Shown in pieces: positions 28,102 through 36,038 of a stretch of 64,000 bases of DNA. The notes under the pieces were generated by a model. It had not been told where the DNA came from. It worked only from the letters and a program-made list of their open reading frames with translations, and did not search any database. The position numbers and the translations under genes were made by a program. Source of the DNA: Prolixibacteraceae bacterium (lineage in GTDB: Bacteria; Bacteroidota; Bacteroidia; Bacteroidales; Prolixibacteraceae). Within the stretch, counting starts at the first letter, position 1, and every line of letters starts with the position of its first letter. The stretch spans positions 4,650,001 to 4,714,000 of the forward strand of contig CP082230.1 in the NCBI GenBank assembly GCA_019856515.1, written 5' to 3'.

Positions 28102-28577
28102 TTAATCCCACAGGTACTGTTCTTGATATTCAATCCCCAATTTATTGAAAAAGAACATCAATTCTTCCTTATATCCCACCTGTTTGTGGTGATTGGGTTG
28201 ATTAAGGATATATCTTTTTACCATTGAAAGGTTGCTTTTACTGACCGAGAATATTGCGTATCTACCTTGCCATGAGAAGGATGGGGTTCCATGCTTTTTC
28301 ATCCATATGCTAGATGGAGATTTTATTTTTGTAACCAAGGTCATGATAGGAACTGTGCGAGGTAGAGTACACAAAATATGGAGATGATCAGGATTGATAT
28401 ATATCGCTTCTACATGAGATTCGATGGAATGTAAGCACCCAATAATATAACGTTGTAATGTAAGCACCCAATAATATAACGTTGTAATGCATCCCTTAGA
28501 TTTTCAGGTATGAGTTTCTGAATATTTTTTGTCGAAAATACGATATGTACATGTACTTGAGATAAAGATTGTGTCAT
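28102..28577 (-). pseudogene. RAYT inactivated by a 29-bp tandem duplication
   Basis: Near-identical to the intact RAYT from 'MTQSLSQVHVHIVFSTK' to 'EYQEQYLWD', including 'PDHLHILCTLP' and 'VKRYILNQ'. The segment 28432-28460 is repeated immediately as 28461-28489. The 29-bp insertion shifts the frame after 'RYIIGCLH', splitting the gene into two open frames. The duplication is exact, so the event looks recent. Confidence 0.9.
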
Positions 28578-28609
28578 ACTGCTACTTATTTCGAGACTAA
28601 ACAGTCGCC

Positions 28610-29110
28610 CAATGATTTTGTTCAATTTGGGTCAGGCTTTCAGCCCTTGGATTAAGTCGTAATATATTTACCCAAGGCTCCAACCTGTATGATGTGCTAT
28701 AGCGCACCATATGGTTTCCACCATTGGGCTAGGTACGATCACCCCTTCGGGGCTTGTGGATGGATCGAGAAGTATCGATTGTTATTCCAATTGAACGAAG
28801 TCATGCTAGACATAGAATACGGATAACACAGAATGAACTGATCAATATGGATATTAAATGAACCACGAAGGGTTGGAGCGCAAGGATGGCACACAGATGA
28901 AACAGATCAGACTGATTTCCACAGATTTTTATTGTGGTCTATCCATTAATGCTTCCACCTTCCCTGAAAGGGAAACCGAACCTAGCCCAATGGTGTAATC
29001 CGTATGATGCGCAAAAGCGCTCATGGTCGGATGGAGCCTTGGGTAAAATATACCCCCAACTTGAAGGGCTGAAGGCCTGACCGATAAAATATTATTGCCA
29101 GGGATCGGAC
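28610..29110. repeat. Modular repeat block between RAYT pseudogene and IS982
   Basis: An inverted RAYT-linked copy (CCCCTTCGGGG at 28742-28752) is followed by a forward copy with core 28960-28974 and central GCGCAAAAGCGC. The 'GCCAGGGATCGGACGTATTA' tail at 29097-29116 is interrupted by the IS982 element. Confidence 0.8.
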
Positions 29111-29122
29111 GTATTAATAGTT

Positions 29123-30169
29123 ATTAATGCGAATCAAGGGTTCAAAACATAATTAAGAAACGTTGCAGTTAGTTTACCGAATGCATGTACCATTAATCCT
29201 TTTGTAGACCTTACTTTACTAGCTCTTTGTATATCTGTTTTTTCGATTAGCCAAGAGAACATTGCTTCAATAGGTTGTCTAATTTTAGATACAGCTCTAT
29301 TATACAAATCATCGCTGCTTTTATTCTTTGTTTGATTATCAAAGGCATTCCTTTTACTGCCTTAATAGGTGTCAACATTTCTGAATTATACTGATTCTTC
29401 ACATGCTGTTTAAATTCATTATGCATGTAAATTTTATCTCCGAAGAAGGTTCTGTTCCGCATCTCCGACCATCTCTCCTTGTAGACGACAATATCGTTCA
29501 CAGATGCAGGTGTAAAAAGGACTTGCTCTGGAAAAGGTAAAGCATCTTGTCGTCTTATCCCCAGCATATGAAGTTTCATGCCATAATAGTAAACTCCTTT
29601 GGTAGAGCAATAGCCTTTATTGGTTACTTCATTGGCCACCTTGCCTTTGCGTTTGCCAGAACACGTTATAATTGGCATCGAATCAAGTAAACATTGATCG
29701 ATAATACAATCATTAGGCTGAGTGTCTTCAAGTAATAACTCAGACAATCTTGTAAAAGCTCCACCTAAACGATTAAGGCGATTACAAAATGCTTGATAAG
29801 ATCCTAAATTTGGAAACCAGTCAGACAAGTAATCACATGCAAATTTATGAATTTGATTTATCTTGGTGTATTCTTGATATTGAACACCAAAAAGATATAT
29901 TGTCATCACCTCTTGATCAGTAAAGCAAGGGGAGTTATTGTTACTAAATCGTTCACAATAATATCTTAACTCATCGAAATAATAACAAATTAGATCGTAT
30001 ATTTTTATTAAATTGAAGTCCTTATCCTTGATTATCATATTTTAAAGTCGCTTTGAAAACAACTATAAGATACTGATTTTCAAGGATAAAAACAATATAA
30101 AAATCTGATATACAGGCGATTAAATTGATTGATTCGATGTAAAATCCAATCCTTTATTCGCATTAATAA
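29123..30169 (-). mobile_element. IS982-family insertion sequence (~1.05 kb)
   Basis: The ends 29123-29144 and 30148-30169 are inverted repeats of 22 bp with two mismatches (TTATTAATGCGAAT(C/A)AAGG(G/A)TT). The length and the transposase both fit IS982. It sits inside a degenerate copy of the island's 'GGATCGGACGGATTA' repeat, so it arrived after the repeat. A short TAG flanks both ends, but that is too little to claim a target duplication. Confidence 0.85.
29136..30038 (-). pseudogene. IS982-family transposase, frameshifted
   Basis: The first ~230 codons are intact: 'CFTDQEVMTIYLFGVQYQ', 'HKFACDYLSDWFPNLGSYQ', 'FCNRLNRLGGAF', 'IIDQCLLDSMPI', 'GYCSTKGVYYYGMKLH' and 'TPASVNDIVVYKERW', all typical of IS982 DDE transposases. 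At about 29340-29343 one base is missing. The continuing frame ('DNQTKNKSSDDLYNRAVSKI' then 'FSWLIEKTDIQRAS') encodes the expected C-terminus with its catalytic Glu region down to a stop at 29136. As sequenced, the product would be truncated at 263 residues. Confidence 0.85.
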
Positions 30170-30439
30170 TAGTTCTATTTAAACTAGTCTCGTGTTAAAC
30201 ATCTTTTTCTTGAAAAATGAAGAAAAAATTGACATATTCAAAAGTGTAACCAATTATAAAAAATAGTGGGATTATATTGAAATAATATTAACAAATGTAT
30301 ATATTTGTAAAACACAAAGAGGGCTGATATAAAAATTATATTATTATATCAAGACTCACAAAGTTGATAACAATATTTTGTGCCAATACATGATATTGTT
30401 GAGGAATGCAATAAATAAGATTAAAGCAACTATTATTAA
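30170..30439. other. AT-rich upstream region of the third ATPase pair
   Basis: 270 bp, very AT-rich, with no ORF and none of the island's repeats. It presumably contains the promoter of the following operon. Confidence 0.4.
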
Positions 30440-31975
30440 ATGAAAAAAATCGGATTTAAGAATCTACGAAGTCTTAAAAATATAGAGGGTATTGAAATAT
30501 GTCCTCTTACTGTAATTGTTGGTAAGAATAGTTCAGGTAAGAGTACTTTTTTGAGATCGTTTCCTCTATTAAAACAGTCATTGGATACAAAAACTAATAG
30601 TCCAATTTTATGGTATGATCCTAGTTTTGTTGACTTTGGTAGTTATGCCGAATGTATTAATAAGCATGCTAGTAGTAATGATGATATCGTATTTTTGTAT
30701 GAATTTAAACTAGATCGCAAAAATGATCGAGGATTTCTATTTTTTAATAATCGATTTGTAGATATAGATGCTAATATTTTATTAAAGTTGCATATTAAGA
30801 TCGAAGATAAAAAAGAGTTTGTTAATCTAATAGAGATTAAGATTGATGAGTCGTTAATTGTTATTGATATTAATTATGATTATGGGGTTAATAGTATCGT
30901 GATTAATGACAGAGAGTTTTCACAAAACAATGAGTTCAAAACAATTTCACTTTCTATTAATAAAATATTACCGCTACTAACTTTATCGAAAAAAGAGAGA
31001 ATAAATTTTTATGGTAGTGAGTATGAACCTTCGTTATTTAAAATATTAGAAAAATTGACTAAAAGTGGAACGAAGAAGGAGACTCATGTATCAATGCTTA
31101 ATAATTTTGAATTAGGAGGGTATGAAACTTTCTATAGTTCTTTACGGAGTGATAAAAAATCACCAAAATCATGGCATACAAGTTTGGAAAAACTAGATAA
31201 AGAAGACTCTATATTAAAAGAGCTTCATAATTTGTATTTATTGTCAAATATAAATAAAATATTAGAAAGTTGTGATCACTATCTCACGAGATATTATGAA
31301 CACGTCTATTATGTCGCACCTGTTCGAGCTACTGCAGAGAGGTATTACAGACAGCAGGGGTTAGCTGTTAATAGGATTGATCCTAGAGGAATAAATCTGC
31401 CGATGTTTCTTGAGAGCCTTTCAAAGAAAGAGTTTGTTAAATTCCAAGAGTGGACACGAACGAATTTAAAGTTTGAACCAGTGGTTTCGACAGTAGGTGG
31501 TCATCTGTCAATTAGTCTGAAAATAAATGAACTTGAAATAAATCTTGCTGATACTGGATTTGGGTTTTCTCAAATACTTCCTATTGTAACACAATTGTGG
31601 GCAATTACACGAAAACGAAAAATGCCAAAACAATTAAATAGATCTATGGGGCCTATAACATTTGTTATTGAACAGCCAGAATTACACCTTCACCCGAGAC
31701 TGCAGGCGTTACTGATAGATACCTTTGTAAAGGTAATTAACACGTCAAAGAAGGAAAGTATAGAAGTGAAAATAATTTTTGAAACTCACAGTGAAACGAT
31801 GGTAAACAGACTGGGACATCATGTGGCTAATGGAAATATCTCAAATGAGCTTATAAATATATCGATCTTTGATTCGGAGGGTTTTGAAACTACAATCAAA
31901 AATGGTAAATATGATAGTAAAGGGCGATTAACAAATTGGCCAATAGGTTTCTTTTATCCAGATATAATAGGTTAG
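30440..31975 (+). CDS. AAA (DUF3696/RecF-like) ATPase of a third two-gene system
   Basis: 511 residues. Seen: 'IGFKNLRSL' start, Walker A 'VIVGKNSSGKSTFLRSFPLL' (about residues 24-43), a long variable insert (residues ~70-300, Asn/Ile/Lys-rich), 'VAPVRATAERYYR', signature-like 'ADTGFGFSQILPIV', Walker B 'FVIEQPELHLHPRLQALL' and the switch His in 'IIFETHSETMVNRL'. The segment 'PVRATAERYYRQQG' plus C-terminal 'DSKGRLTNWPIGFF' is characteristic of DUF3696-type ATPases, which occur in several anti-phage modules. The downstream gene starts 1 nt after its stop, so the two form an operon. Codon use is more AT-rich than in the neighbours. Confidence 0.83.
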   Translation: MKKIGFKNLRSLKNIEGIEICPLTVIVGKNSSGKSTFLRSFPLLKQSLDTKTNSPILWYDPSFVDFGSYAECINKHASSNDDIVFLYEFKLDRKNDRGFLFFNNRFVDIDANILLKLHIKIEDKKEFVNLIEIKIDESLIVIDINYDYGVNSIVINDREFSQNNEFKTISLSINKILPLLTLSKKERINFYGSEYEPSLFKILEKLTKSGTKKETHVSMLNNFELGGYETFYSSLRSDKKSPKSWHTSLEKLDKEDSILKELHNLYLLSNINKILESCDHYLTRYYEHVYYVAPVRATAERYYRQQGLAVNRIDPRGINLPMFLESLSKKEFVKFQEWTRTNLKFEPVVSTVGGHLSISLKINELEINLADTGFGFSQILPIVTQLWAITRKRKMPKQLNRSMGPITFVIEQPELHLHPRLQALLIDTFVKVINTSKKESIEVKIIFETHSETMVNRLGHHVANGNISNELINISIFDSEGFETTIKNGKYDSKGRLTNWPIGFFYPDIIG

Positions 31976-31976
31976 T

Positions 31977-33098
31977 ATGTTATTCGAGATACATAATTCA
32001 ATTCAGAGTAATTTGAGTAAGCCTTGTTGTATACCTGATTTTATCTATTCTTTAGAGAATTTAGCTACGGCAATTAGAGAAGGTAAACATTTACTTTCTT
32101 GTGAACTAGAAATATTGAAACTGTTAGCAGGTTTTTCTGGGATTAGTCCAAGTGCTCGTGCTGTTTACCATCATTTATACCATAATTTTTCAACCAATTA
32201 TTATGACGAAATTGTAGACAGGACAGTGTTGCTTTATACTGGCAAAGCTATTGTAAACGATAGAGGATTCTCGATAGATATACTTGAACTGAAAAATTCT
32301 AATTTTTTGAGTAAGTCTATTTTATTGACGGAAAACTTAACAGATACTTACTTTTATGAGTATATAGCAAAGAAATATTTACGACATAAAGATTATAATT
32401 TTATAGAGGTAAAATTAAAACGTGATGGTGGTGGAGGTAGTCAAGTTGCAAATAAGTTTAAAGAAATAATAGATGCTAATGAAGACTTATGTTTATGTAT
32501 TTGTGATAGTGATAAAAAATACCCTAAGGGGGGTGAAGGTGATACAGTAAAGAGTCTTAGACATGTAAGAATGAATCAATCTCTATGTGAATTGTACTGT
32601 TTGAAAGTACGAGAAGCTGAAAATATTATTCCACTGTCGATCTTCAAAATACATAAACAGTATCGAAATCATAATGATTTTGACGAATTAAAAGTTGATC
32701 ATCTTTTTTATATAGATTACAAGCAGGGGCTTACTAATGATAAACTATTAAAAGATCAGGATAAAAAACTGTTTTGGAAAGAGGTAATAGCAAATGTTGA
32801 ACATCAAGATGGTGTGTTAATAAAGGGCGTAGGTGAGAAGTTTCTTGCTAATATTAAGACTTTGTTAACTGAGGATCATTTGATGTATCTAGAGTCCACA
32901 ATATCCGAAAAGAAAAAAATGCAACAAGAAGGTAAACCTATTACAGATAAATACATCTCTATTCTAGAAGATCAATTTAAAATTTGTAAGAACCCTTATG
33001 AAAAACTTACAAAAGAGTATTATGATATTTGGGTTGAAATAGCATTAATAATAATAAGATGGTGTTGTGGTTCTAGAGGTCTTAATGTTGGAATTTAG
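31977..33098 (+). CDS. Uncharacterised partner with TOPRIM-like acidic motifs
   Basis: 373 residues; no family recognised with confidence. Seen: 'SILLTENLTDTYFYEYIAKK' (a Glu in a TOPRIM-motif-1-like position, about residues 114-133), then a Gly-rich turn 'KRDGGGGSQVANKF', then 'LCLCICDSDKKYPKGGEGD' with a DxD-type pair. The order and spacing of E ... DxD resemble TOPRIM nucleases such as the OLD and DUF4435 families. The N-terminal ~110 residues are helical with no motif. It lies 1 nt after the DUF3696-like ATPase. A nuclease or effector role is inferred from position and motifs. Confidence 0.7.
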   Translation: MLFEIHNSIQSNLSKPCCIPDFIYSLENLATAIREGKHLLSCELEILKLLAGFSGISPSARAVYHHLYHNFSTNYYDEIVDRTVLLYTGKAIVNDRGFSIDILELKNSNFLSKSILLTENLTDTYFYEYIAKKYLRHKDYNFIEVKLKRDGGGGSQVANKFKEIIDANEDLCLCICDSDKKYPKGGEGDTVKSLRHVRMNQSLCELYCLKVREAENIIPLSIFKIHKQYRNHNDFDELKVDHLFYIDYKQGLTNDKLLKDQDKKLFWKEVIANVEHQDGVLIKGVGEKFLANIKTLLTEDHLMYLESTISEKKKMQQEGKPITDKYISILEDQFKICKNPYEKLTKEYYDIWVEIALIIIRWCCGSRGLNVGI

Positions 33099-33500
33099 TT
33101 AGCTGAGTTACCGTAATTGATGATGGCTCTAATAAATTAGAGTTACTTCTTTATTTTGTATCTTTCGTTATATCATAATAAGTTAAATGAATTACGTTTT
33201 ATTTGATTCAAATGTTTCTCGTGTCTTTACGAAGTATTGGGGTGACTTGGACGGGAGAAAAAGGTGGCGTCTTCTTTAGGTATCCTTTGCGTGCCAATGA
33301 ATTGGCACAAACTAAGTATTATTGGATGTTGAGGGGATGTCGCATTTATTTAATCCAGCATGAGAGATACAGATAGGATAAGTTGAGATCGATATATTAC
33401 CATTGAGTAAGGTGATGGGGGTCGGACTTTCAGCCCTTCTGTTGATTTTTCTACCTATACCCAGCGGCGTGCCATCCTTGCACATCAACATAAATCCGTG
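33099..33500. other. Non-coding region after the third ATPase pair
   Basis: A small hairpin CTCTAATAAATTAGAG near 33129-33144, followed by a T-rich stretch, may be the operon's terminator. The rest is unassigned. A 50-bp segment at 33421-33473 ('GTCGGACTTTCAGCCC' then 'CTGTTGATTTTT') recurs in degenerate form at 33716-33770, a second minor repeat family. Confidence 0.4.
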
Positions 33501-33660
33501 ATTATCATATTTTATGGGTCAGGCCTTCAGCCTTTTGTGTTGGTGGGTGTTTGTTTACCCAAGGCTCCAACCGATAGCTTGACCTTGCGGTCAATCTATG
33601 GTTTTCACCGTTGGGCTATGTTCGGTTTCCCTTTCAGGGAAGGTAGAAGTTGTATGGAGT
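33500..33660 (-). repeat. Modular hairpin repeat, reverse orientation
   Basis: Reverse-oriented copy with palindrome 33627-33641 and the central hairpin of the CTTGACC/GGTCAA type. From here to 35.3 kb all copies point the opposite way to those at 17.8-29.1 kb. Confidence 0.82.
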
Positions 33661-33791
33661 TGAAATATAAGATCCGTGTTGAATTGTTGTATCTTTCGTT
33701 TTGTATATGTAACGGATCGGACTTTCAGCTCTCCTGTTGATTTTTATACCTTTACCCTGCACTTGTGCACCTACCTTTCTTCCTGAGCCCC

Positions 33792-34295
33792 TTATTCAAA
33801 TTCTATATAAACACGATATGCCTTTTTTACTGGCTTACCTTTATATATTGCTGGGGTTTGATATTTTATTAATCTAGCGACCCTAATAGCCTCTTTATCT
33901 AAAAATGGATGAAGTTTATCTGGAACTTTGTGATGTCCTGTTTCTCCTTTTTTGTCTACAATAAATCGAACACATACAGGTTCCAAATCCACACTATCAG
34001 TTAAATTCTTTGGGTATTTAATATTCTTTTTAATAAAGTTCTGTAGTGAATCTTCTGGGGCGATCCCTTTACAGAAGATTGGATTCACATCCACAAAATT
34101 AAATACAGGGCTTTCGTCATCATAATCAAATGTGTCGCTCATGTACCCATCGTAATATTTATCCTGACCCACCTCATCACTGATCATAAGTTCTTCCTCA
34201 ATTTCAGGCTCTTCTTTTGTTGTTGTGGTTGATTGTGCTATAGAGATGTAGGTACATAAGCACATCATGGTAAGTAGAATAGTTAATTTTCTCAT
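33792..34295 (-). CDS. Exported TonB C-terminal-domain protein
   Basis: 167 residues. Seen: signal peptide 'MRKLTILLTMMCLCTYISIAQ', an acidic low-complexity linker (residues ~22-65), then a TonB_C-like domain: 'FIKKNIKYPKNL', 'VCVRFIVDKKGETG', 'HPFLDKEAIRVARLI', 'KPVKKAYRVYIEFE'. There is no transmembrane anchor or proline-rich spacer as in classic TonB, so it is a periplasmic stand-alone TonB_C protein, a common Bacteroidota type of unclear role. It lies isolated between repeats on both sides. Confidence 0.8.
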   Translation of the reverse strand: MRKLTILLTMMCLCTYISIAQSTTTTKEEPEIEEELMISDEVGQDKYYDGYMSDTFDYDDESPVFNFVDVNPIFCKGIAPEDSLQNFIKKNIKYPKNLTDSVDLEPVCVRFIVDKKGETGHHKVPDKLHPFLDKEAIRVARLIKYQTPAIYKGKPVKKAYRVYIEFE

Positions 34296-34442
34296 TTTTT
34301 TTGCTTTGTATACTTAAAGTTGCAGTTGTTTGCTCAAATGTAAATAAAATTAACATTTTTTGGAAAGGGTACGGATATTTATTCTACATCCAATACGATA
34401 TAGTTTGCCCCAGTTTATGGGTACGAGAAGGATACCACAACC

Positions 34443-34554
34443 ACTGGGAGTGCTGAGCTCCAGCTCGGCATCGTGCCTCCACACTTCCATGAAACAATAT
34501 TAAGTTGTCTCTCTCCTGACACATGATGCCGAGCTGGAGCTCAGCGTTCCCAGC
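34443..34554 (-). repeat. 112-bp hairpin element, copy 2 (inverted relative to copy 1)
   Basis: Same length and same loop as the copy at 19586-19697 but in reverse orientation. Its stem middle reads GCTCCAGCTCGGC pairing perfectly with GCCGAGCTGGAGC, where copy 1 has GCTGCCCCTCGGC pairing with GCCGATGGGCAGC. Both arms changed together. Confidence 0.78.
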
Positions 34555-34569
34555 AGTGTGCCATCCTTG

Positions 34570-35270
34570 CGCATCAACATAAATCCGTGATTATCATATT
34601 TAATCGGTCAGGCCTTCAGCCTTTTGTATTGGTGGGTGTTTGTTTACCCAAGGCTCCAACCTGTATGCTGCGCTAAAGCGCAACATATGGTTTTCACCAT
34701 TGGGCTATGTTCGGTTTCCCTTTCAGGGAAGGTTGAAGTTGTATGGAGTTGAAATATAAGATCCGTGTTGATCCGTCTGATCCGTGGCTATAATGTTTTA
34801 TGGGTCAGGCCTTCAGCCTTTTGTATTGGTGGGTGTTTGTTTACCCAAGGCTCCAACCTGTATGCTGCGCTAAAGCGCAACATATGGTTTCCACCATTGG
34901 GCTATGTTCGGTTTCCCTTTCAGGGAAGGTTGAAGTTGTATGGAGTTGAAATATAAGATCCGTGTTGATCTGTCCGATCCGTCAAATCCGTGGCTGTATT
35001 GTTTTTCGGTCAGGCTTTCAGCCTTTTGTATTGGTGGGTGTTTGTTTACCCAAGGCTCCAACCTGTATGCTGCGCTATAGCGCAACATATGGTTTTCACC
35101 ATTGGGCTACGTTCGGTTTCCCTTTCAGGGAAGGTTGAAGCATTAATGGATCAACCACATTAAAGATCTGTGTAAATCTGTCTAATCCGTCAAATCCGTG
35201 TTCCCATCGCTTGCGCTCCAACTCTTTGTGCCTAAGTGGGTCCTAAAAATCCGTCCGATCCGTGGCTATA
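34570..35270 (-). repeat. Tandem block of three modular repeats, reverse orientation
   Basis: Palindromes at 34716-34730, 34913-34927 and 35118-35132 (period ~200 bp). Central hairpins are GCGCTAAAGCGC, GCGCTAAAGCGC and GCGCTATAGCGC. Each starts with a GGTCAGGC(C/T)TTCAGCC motif and ends in 'AAGATCCGTGTTGATC'-type linker sequence. Confidence 0.85.
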
Positions 35271-35301
35271 ATTATTACCCTTGCCATCAATCCTTCGTGT
35301 T

Positions 35302-35595
35302 TTATTTGCGTTGGCGGCCAAAGAGGAAGCACATGACGTAGGCGAGGTATTCGGTGAATTTGTTGAGGGTGGGAGATGGGAGGTCGAGTTTGTGGCCGAA
35401 GAGGCAGGTGAAGAGGATGATAAGGATGACGATTTCGTGGATGTTACGGTCAAGGAATCCTGTTGTTTCGGATTGGTTGGTTTGGTCATTGCGATTGCGT
35501 GCATCTTGTTTGTCGCCAGTGGCGCTGTTATGGATGATACGATCGGTGATGTGTCGCGCTGTGCGTGTGAAATGCTTGATGTTCTTTGTTTTCAT
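35302..35595 (-). CDS. Small membrane protein, holin-like (tentative)
   Basis: 97 residues. The basic, Asn/Thr/Arg-rich N-terminal half is followed by a hydrophobic segment 'IHEIVILIILFTCLFG' and a second weaker one near 'FTEYLAYVMCFLFG', ending in 'RQRK'. It lies downstream of the amidase gene on the same strand, separated by a tandem repeat array. Two short membrane segments next to a peptidoglycan amidase would fit a holin, but there is no sequence-family match I can name. Long open frames on the opposite strand overlap it; strand choice rests on the neighbours and on the membrane segments. Confidence 0.45.
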   Translation of the reverse strand: MKTKNIKHFTRTARHITDRIIHNSATGDKQDARNRNDQTNQSETTGFLDRNIHEIVILIILFTCLFGHKLDLPSPTLNKFTEYLAYVMCFLFGRQRK

Positions 35596-35644
35596 GATAT
35601 GTTTTTTTTGTAAGTAGATTAATTCATTGTAACAGGTGATTTTT

Positions 35645-35944
35645 AGCCGCGGATTAGACAGATTACCACGGATCTTTTTTTTGAACCGCTAAGACGCTAA
35701 GCCACGAAGGGTTGAAGCGTATGGGAGAAAATATCAGCCGCGGATTAGACGGATTAGACAGATTACCACGGATCTTTTTTTGAACCGCTAAGACGCTAAG
35801 CCACGAAGGGTTGAAGCGTATGGGAGAAAATATCAGCCACGGATTAGACGGATTAGACAGATTACCACGGATCTTTTTTTTGAACCGCTAAGACGCTAAG
35901 CCACGAAGGGTTGAAGCGTATGGGAGAAAATATCAGCCACGGAT
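35645..35944. repeat. Three tandem ~91-100 bp repeats
   Basis: Units begin with AGCC(G/A)CGGATTAGAC at 35645, 35736 and 35835, with a partial start at 35935. Each contains 'GAACCGCTAAGACGCTAAGC' and 'CACGAAGGGTTGAAGCGTAT'. The first unit lacks one 9-bp GATTAGACG repeat. A dispersed relative lies at 39555-39660. Nearly all of the unit is conserved, so this is a satellite array and not a CRISPR. Confidence 0.88.
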
Positions 35945-36038
35945 TTAATGGATTATCACGAATTTTGTTGCATAGCGTGTGATGCATTGTGATGATTTTT
36001 AGATGCAAGGAGTGGAAGCTCCTTGCATCGGTGGTTGA

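Noticed and set aside
17840..29110. Retron (msr-msd plus RT) suggested by hairpin-rich repeats near ATPase genes
   Set aside because: The only reverse transcriptase in the window is the group II intron RT at 48-50 kb; the hairpins are explained by the RAYT-associated repeat family.
35281..35617. Two plus-strand frames (110 and 87 residues) overlapping the small membrane protein
   Set aside because: Repetitive Glu/Val/Asp or Arg/Met composition typical of antisense shadows; the minus-strand frame has membrane segments and fits the orientation of its neighbours.
35645..35944. Possible CRISPR array
   Set aside because: Units are ~91-100 bp and conserved along nearly their whole length, so there are no variable spacers; no cas genes nearby.
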